DNA of 64,000 nucleotides from positions 1,085,001 through 1,149,000 of the forward strand of contig JANTQA010000012.1 in NCBI GenBank assembly GCA_027625915.1, in the 5' to 3' direction. Below are positions 57,759 to 64,000 of the stretch, one piece after another; the stretch's first letter is position 1, and every line of letters starts with the position of its first letter. Position numbers and translations under genes: made by a program. This DNA comes from Anaeramoeba flamelloides (lineage: Eukaryota > Metamonada > Anaeramoebidae). The notes beneath the pieces are model-generated. The model saw only the letters and a program-made list of their open reading frames with translations. It did not search any database and had not been told where the DNA came from.

Positions 57759-58539
57759 ACTATTTAGCATTTTTCAATTTACCCTACTTTTAGATATCTT
57801 ATAGGTACTATAAATTTCATATTTTGACAAATACACCAAATTTTCTACAGGAACAACGAATTTATAAAAAAATGTGTATTTTATTTGCAAAATTCATATT
57901 TTTTAATGGAAAGAATATGTATAATGCCAACAAGTAATAATATCTATGAATTTTTCAAAATTTGTATGAAAAAATCTATAAAATAATTTTCAAAATCCCT
58001 AACTTTAGAAATAGAGGCTTTGATGACAAAATGGAATATCATGATATTATCAATAATTTTGAGACAATATAAAAAACCCCGAAAAATTATAAAATGGTGA
58101 TAATCTAAAAAAATTGATAAAGAAAATTATCTATTTAAAATCACCTTAAAAATAATCCACCGAAATTTACAATAGATAAAAGACCTTTCCAAAGGATTTC
58201 ACATACAAAAAATACAAGGTATTTGGAATAGGAAGAAAACCACAAAGTCTTCTAAATGGCAGACACCTTTTTATTGTAAAAATTTTTTTGGTAATTCAAT
58301 AATGTTCTTTTTATTTTTTATTATTTTTTATAAAAAAGTAAAATCTCAAAATGAATTTTATATCAAAAAAAAAACAACACATTTTTGAAAACGTAGCTGA
58401 ATCGAGAATAGACCAGTTTGTTCAATGAAAGTATTTTCTAATAGCTAAATAATCAAACAGTTGAGAAATAGGTAATTTTTATTTCTAATGAGTGGACTCT
58501 TAATTAAATCTGTAAACTCTAGTTGTTTTATCTATACAA

Positions 58540-59205
58540 AACTGGGCTATGAGAAGAAGAACAATAACTGAAAAAAAAAACAAGTGCCTCGACAACTTTT
58601 TAATAAACTGTGTTAAAGTGACCAGACCATTGGGATAAGTTTTGAAAAGTTCACCTAACCCTTTAAGATGCAATAGAATATTGGAAATGATTTATTTTTA
58701 TCCCCACTAAATGAAAGAATAGAGGAAAGGGTTGATAGTTGTTTTAGAAACCTTTTTATTCAACACAATTTATAACACCACGAACAACCAAGAAACAACA
58801 ATTATATTTTATTATTAGTTCTTGTGAATCTAAAGCATTGATAGATATTCCAACTAAATCAAAAGAAAATACAAAAAAAATCTTTGATCTGATCCTTGAT
58901 AGAACCAATTAATCTTTTTTTGTTTTTTTTAGAAGAATTTACTTTTAATCAAGGATCTTAATTTTGATTAAATAATTTTTTTATAGAATATTGTTGAATT
59001 TCACCTAAAAGCCCTCAACTATTATATTGCGATTTATTTTATATCACGCAATTTTGAAATTTAGCAGAATATTTAGACAATTATCGCCATTTTAAATCAA
59101 ATATTACAATTTTGTTATAAAATGGTGATTTTCTAAAATATCGCGATTTGATAATCACTTTTTTATAAACTTTATTGTGAATTGAAAAAGATATCGTCAA
59201 ATCCT
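58540..59205. repeat. dispersed repeat family J, copy 2
   Basis: Direct diverged copy of about 11800-12560. Both carry a TGAGAAGAAGAA-type start block, CTCAACTATTATAT, several ATATCGCGATTTG-like words and the end block GAATTGAAAAAGATATCGTC. Confidence 0.6.
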
Positions 59206-59265
59206 CTAAAAAATAAAATATAATTGACCAATTTATTTGAATTTATTTAGAATAAATATAAATAT

Positions 59266-59355
59266 ACAAACAAACAAACAAACAAACATACAAACAAATA
59301 AATAGACAGACAAAGAAAAGAAAAGAAAAGCAAAGCAAAACAAAACAAAAAAAAA
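59266..59355. repeat. CAAA / AAAAG / CAAAA simple repeats
   Basis: Runs of CAAA, then AAAAG, then CAAAA units form a purine-rich tract about 40-130 nt downstream of the PHAF1-like stop codon, possibly within its 3'UTR. Confidence 0.8.
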
Positions 59356-59392
59356 AAACCCAACGATTTTTCGAATTGTTTTATGACTTATC

Positions 59393-61460
59393 TTAATTTA
59401 AATCTAATGAACTAATCGAAGCAGAATCCGAACTTTCATCACTTACTTCTGTCAAAGAACTCTCGTTTTCAAAATTAAGAGCAAATGCTTGTTTTAAATT
59501 TAAGGTTAATTTCGAGTCAAAATTATTTGAAGTTTCTGATCCTAAGATTGGAATCTCTGGAAGTTGGTAGTGCTTTTGGTTTGGAGAATAAATATTTTCT
59601 TTTGGGTCAATATTGTCATCAAATGAATCTTCCTCATTTTCCACTATTGTTTTCTTTTTTTCCTTTCTCGTTCCCCCCTCTTCACCCCCACCCCTTTCTT
59701 TTTCCTTTTCTTTTTCCTTTTCGTTCTCTTCCCCATTTAAATTTAAATTTATTAGTTTTTTGTCAATTTTTTGAGATGCCTTTCTTGGCTTATTTTTTTG
59801 TTTTTTATTTGACATTTTTTCATTTTCTTTTTCATTTGAAATGGATTCCAAATCTGAGTTTTGTTCAACATTTTGGTAGACACCGAGCATTTTTGGATCA
59901 AATAATGTTACGGAAGTAGCATAAGTATTTTTGCACATTATCTCAAAAATCAAATTTGTATTTAAAAAGCCATAGAATTTGGTTTTTTCAAATTCCTTCC
60001 CGATAATGTCACCGCCATGCACTATAGGGCGAGTATTTTGCCCCAATATGCCCTTTATCTCTTTAAATTTCATAAATGGTGTGATGCAGCATTGCTCCTT
60101 TTTAAGAGATTGCACTTTAATTTGATAATTGCATCTTTCATATTGGTTATAATCAATGGAAGAAGGATAATTTGTATGTAAAATGATTTTTTTCACACTA
60201 TGCTCCTCACCATCAAACATAATGTCTATTCCTAAATGGAAATAATTAAAAAAATAGTCAGGATTAATCTGGTTTGACCCAGAATCTTCCAAATTCGAAG
60301 TTGAATCTGTTTCTGGATCAGAATTAAACTCGTACTGATCATTTTGGTTGTTTCTCAAATTATCTAAATTTTCATCGTCACTGATCGTTTTTTCTTTCTC
60401 TTTTTCTTTTTCAATTTCTTCCTCTTTTTCTTTTTCTTTTTCTTTTTCTTTTTCATGATTTTTACTTATTTTGTTTTTGTTCGTAGATTCCTCTCCATTA
60501 AGATTTTTATTCTTATTTAGGTTGACATTTGGATTGTTTGTTAACTCGAAAATATCTTTAAATTCGTTTTCAGGATTCTTTTCAATTTCGTTATTCACAC
60601 CCTTGATGTAGATATTTTGTGGAGAGCTAATTTCTGCTAAAACGTCTTGTGTCGAATCACCAAATTTGATCCACTTGCTTGTTTTTGAAAAGAAAATACC
60701 TTTTTCCAAAATGACATCAACTTGTTGGAAATATTCACATTTCTCATTTATACTTGGCAGTTTTGCTTTGTCAAAACTTGTGCCAGCATAAATAAAGCAA
60801 TGACTCGCGACCAAATCGTTTTTTAATCGTAATAATTTGGGATCCTGCTCTTCCATTTGATCTAGCAGCTTTTTGCTTTCGTCGTCAATGGGGAAAACAA
60901 AGACTAAACCCCGATAATAGTGCACATAAAAGTCGTTATTTTGACTATAATTCCCAGGGAATGAGGCACCTATAACCCGAAGAATATGATCAAACGAAGG
61001 CTCTCTTTTCGGGCTCCCTAAGACACTCTTTTGATAATAAACTGTTAAAAATTCAAAACTTGCCTCGATCAGTTTGAGTCTTTGCTCCAGAGAACAAAAA
61101 TGAAGCTTGATACCGAGATCAAGAAGGTTCACTATCGTGTTTCTGTTTAAAGGATCCTGTTCGTCATATACTAAATCAACCTTTCCTATTTTTTCATGAT
61201 ATTTTTGTAACATTCTGATTGTAGACGACAAACTTGTTCCTGATCGATTGAAAATTATTTTTTTTTTATCAGTATAAATTTTTATTTTTTTTTTGTTTGT
61301 TTTTATTTTTTTTTTGAAACAGATCACATCAATTTAGAAGTATTCTTGGAGAGTAGGAATAGTTTTGAGCGATCACAAAATATTAATCAAAAGAAATAAT
61401 TAATTACAAACCAAGTTTAAAAGGACCAAGACTTTTTCCAGGTATAAGTGTTACTTTCAT
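59393..61460 (-). CDS. PHAF1 (C16orf70/UPF0183) homologue, two exons, 631 aa
   Basis: Exon 1 is 61460-61412 (ATG at 61458-61460) and exon 2 61239-59393 (TAA). The 172-nt GT-AG intron begins GTTTGT. The splice supplies MKVTLIPGKSLGPFKLG, matching the PHAF1 family start, in place of the lysine-rich unspliced read-through that has only a GTG start. The conserved body includes MLQKYHEKI, VYDEQDPLNR, FGDSTQDVL (209-217) and YFFNYFHLGIDIMFD (345-359) followed by VKKIILHTNYP. In animals PHAF1 pairs with BCAS3, a PROPPIN-like protein, at phagophores in autophagy; the same role here is inference. Odd features are a charged, Glu/Lys-rich insert (about 232-342) inside the conserved region and a 160-residue acidic/Lys-rich C-terminal extension, making it half again as long as the ~420-residue human protein. 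Confidence 0.86.
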
Positions 61461-64000
61461 TTTGAAAATGTTTTGAAAAAAATGAAATCCCAAATCTTCG
61501 TTAGGTTGGTAAAGTTATGGTATTTAACGGTGGCTTCCTGTTCCTTTAAATTCAACCATAGGTTTTCAAATGATTGATTGATTCGGTATAAATGAAATTA
61601 TTTGGTGTAAAAAATATTTTGAGACTTTTTAATAATTGATGATTTAGTGTATTTTTTATTGACTGGTGAAATGAATTTCTATTTTTTAAGACAAAGGTAA
61701 AAGAATTGAAACAATTTTTTTCAAATATTTATCACTTTTGTGGGGAAAAATTTTCCTTTAAAATCGAGAGATTAAGTGCCTTTCAGAAAATAGATTAAAG
61801 AAACTTTAAGGGATTAGTATTTCCTTTGATCCATCTATAATTAAAGTATGTTGTAATTAGGTGACAAAGAAATTTGGTATCCTTGATTTATATAGCTACT
61901 CTAGATTAATATAATTTTAATATTATTGAATTAGAAATTTTTAGTTTTTTTATGGGTGATCTATAAAAAAAATTTTCATTTTTGATAAATTTTTTATCTA
62001 ATTACTTTTACCAAATCTCAAAATAGAAACCAAAATAACAGTATTCTGGTAGTTAATAATTCTTATTTAGAAATTCCAAAAGTAACTATTTTATAATTTT
62101 TTTAATTTCAAAGATTTACTCAATAATATCAACATAAAAATACAAAGATTGAATAGTTTTGCTCCCTTTTGATAAATTTAATTGGAACATTAATATTTTT
62201 CAATATTTTACATTATAATTTGTAAAAATAATCTCTTCGAGTAGTTATTAAATATTTGTGTTATATTTGAATTTTTTGGACTATAATAAGTTTTATCTCG
62301 AATTTTTGAATTATATTTTGCAACTTTTTAGTCTATACATTGATATCTCATCCGTTAAATTTGCCCCAAAATTATATTTTTTTCTAAAATTCTTGACTTT
62401 TTTACTAAATACAACTATCATTTTTATTGACGAGTATCAACAAATATTACTATTTTACTAATCGAATTTTAAGAGACATTTCAACCAAGACACACTAATG
62501 TGCTTTAAATCCAATAAAAGCATACTTTAATCTTAGATTCCTCACAGTTGATGCTTATCTATTAATAGAAGTATTTTAACAATATTAGAGTCATTTTAAT
62601 AATATGTGATAAATAACGTTGGAAAAGTATCTTGGAAATCTTATGAAAAACTCAAGATAGCCTATTTACCTAAAATTATGCAAAACATTTTTTTTTTATC
62701 AATTTTTTTTCAAACAAATTTACATTAATATTTCTTTGATTAAGATAGTAGTAACATAATAAAATTCAAAAAAATTTAAAAATATGATTCTTCATTAAAA
62801 ATTGCAGTGTCGAACTTCCAGATTCCCCTAAATTTTAAAGAAAAAAAAAAAACATTTTACTAATATAAACAATTAACTTTTCAGAGAAAATAATTAAAAA
62901 AAAAAAAACACAAATTAATAGTAATTTTGAGAAATTTATTTGGTTTTTTTATCTAGATTATTGTTTTGAAATCTATTATGAAAAACTACAGAATGATTAT
63001 ATTGTAATTTATTCATATCATGTTTATCTATTACTTAGAGATCATTTTCTTTGTAAATGTTATCCTCAAACAAAAATTTGAGATATTTTCAAAAAAAAAA
63101 TATAAATACAGTCAGTTCCACTTTTAAGGCACAAACTTCAAAAAAATTTAAGACACAATAAAAATCCCAAATTAAGGCACAAAATTAAGATTCTAATAAA
63201 ATAAATTGTAGAAAAAAAATTCCAAAGTTTGTGGCTTAATTTGTGATTTTTCTGTTGCCTTAAATTTGATTGAAAGTTTGTACCTTAAAAGTGGAATTGA
63301 CTTTAATAATATTTTTTTTTCAAAATTCTGACATATAAAAGAAATTTTCATTTTTTAATGATGTTTCTTTTTCTGAATTAATATTAAAGACTGTAATATA
63401 TTTCAAAAAGAAATTCATTTTATTTGGTGATATTATTTGAATATGAATTAAACAAGTTTTATTCCATGATATTAAGTTATTTGTCATCTTTTTTGTTAAT
63501 TGATAGGTTATCATAACTTTTTAGCTGTTAAAAAAAATAAAAAACCAAATTTAAATTTATCTTATTACAATATTACATGTACTTTCTCTATATTTTTATT
63601 TATTTTTTTTTTTTGAACTTTTAAATTATCGTTCTATAAATAGGAAAACATTTCTTATAATTTTGACTAAACCAAACTTAAAATAGAAAAAAATGCAACT
63701 GAATTCTAAAATATAAAAATTAATTTTCATTAATCGTTCCACAATCTTTAGAATTCACACTTCTCAGAAATTTTAGAAATTATTCCCTTTACATTCAATA
63801 TTTTTTATAAAAGTTATAAGAGTAATTTTTCTTTTTGATTTAAATTCAGATAAAATTATATAATGCTATATTATTTGGAATTAGTGGTCATATTAATTGA
63901 AAATAAATTTAACAACAAATATACTTGTCATTATCTAAGATTTTAAAATATATTTAAATTTCTGATTTAATAAGTTTTTTCCCAATTTAAACATGATTTT
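61461..64000. other. 2.5-kb intergenic region to window end
   Basis: No supportable gene. It holds MITE copy 3 (63109-63303). Short frames at 62258-62461 and 63320-63514 are compositionally like the A/T-rich background. The upstream/promoter area of the PHAF1-like gene must lie in the first few hundred bases. Confidence 0.45.
63109..63303. mobile_element. MITE with CAGTCAG termini, copy 3
   Basis: It begins CAGTCAGTTCCACTTTTAAG and ends with the inverse, CCTTAAAAGTGGAATTGACT. Internal blocks GGCACAAACTT, CCCAAATTAAGGCACAAAAT and GATTCTAATAAAATAAATTG parallel copies 1 and 2. At about 195 nt it is the same size as the others and is preceded by TA. Confidence 0.78.

Larger units (their letters stand above)
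55486..59392. other. 3.9-kb intergenic region with repeats
   Basis: No supportable gene. It contains a partial family B copy (57600-57758), family J copy 2 (about 58540-59205) and a purine simple repeat (59266-59355) just past the end of the PHAF1-like gene. Confidence 0.5.

Noticed and set aside
61240-61327. Unspliced N-terminal extension of the PHAF1-like ORF starting at GTG 61327
   Set aside because: It has no ATG, is a lysine-rich translation of A-tracts, and is intron: the spliced 49-nt exon restores the family N terminus in phase.
1-64000. CRISPR arrays, bacterial operons, rRNA genes
   Set aside because: The window is spliced eukaryotic DNA; no regularly spaced direct repeats or rRNA motifs were seen.

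Overview
The window is about 77-80% A+T nuclear DNA from a unicellular eukaryote. Genes are sparse and separated by kilobases of A/T-rich sequence carrying many diverged repeats. Introns are short (about 157-340 nt, one of 1.7 kb), GT-AG, and can be placed because codon phase and protein homology agree on both sides. Proteins have Asn/Lys/Glu-rich low-complexity inserts. TAA and TGA both act as stops. The style (BTB fusions, long coiled coils, lysine-rich tails) recalls free-living amoebae or flagellates such as Anaeramoeba. That placement is a guess from style, not a demonstrated assignment.

Layout. 0.67-3.4 kb: large coiled-coil protein (-). 6.4-6.9 kb: linker-histone-like protein (-). 14.1-14.9 kb: RBM18-like RRM protein (-). 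21.2-22.1 kb: two-exon borealin-like protein (-). 25.8-26.0 kb: ribosomal protein eL29 (-). 26.9-29.2 kb: decayed DHX33-like DEAH helicase pseudogene (+). 33.7-37.6 kb: five-exon plasma-membrane-type Ca2+-ATPase (+). 40.3-43.4 kb: four-exon NECAB-like EF-hand/ABM protein (-). 47.0-48.9 kb: BTB/BACK protein with a C-terminal amidotransferase-like fold (-). 51.8-52.5 kb: two weak candidate mini-genes. 54.6-55.5 kb: histone H3 variant fused to the CHFR cysteine-rich/PAR-binding zinc finger module (+). 59.4-61.5 kb: two-exon PHAF1 homologue (-). The rest is non-coding and rich in palindromic MITE-like elements and dispersed repeat families.

The most striking object is the intronless 302-codon ORF at 54577-55485. 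Its first ~125 residues are a histone H3 and its last ~150 match the C-terminal cysteine-rich domain of the mitotic checkpoint ligase CHFR, without CHFR's FHA or RING domains. It would put a poly(ADP-ribose)-binding module directly on a nucleosome subunit. The same window encodes a linker histone and a borealin-like chromosomal passenger protein. Two genes, borealin-like and NECAB-like, become recognisable only after splicing, since their single exons are uninformative or misleading. Ca2+ handling is represented twice, by the pump and the EF-hand protein. No operon-like organisation is expected or seen.
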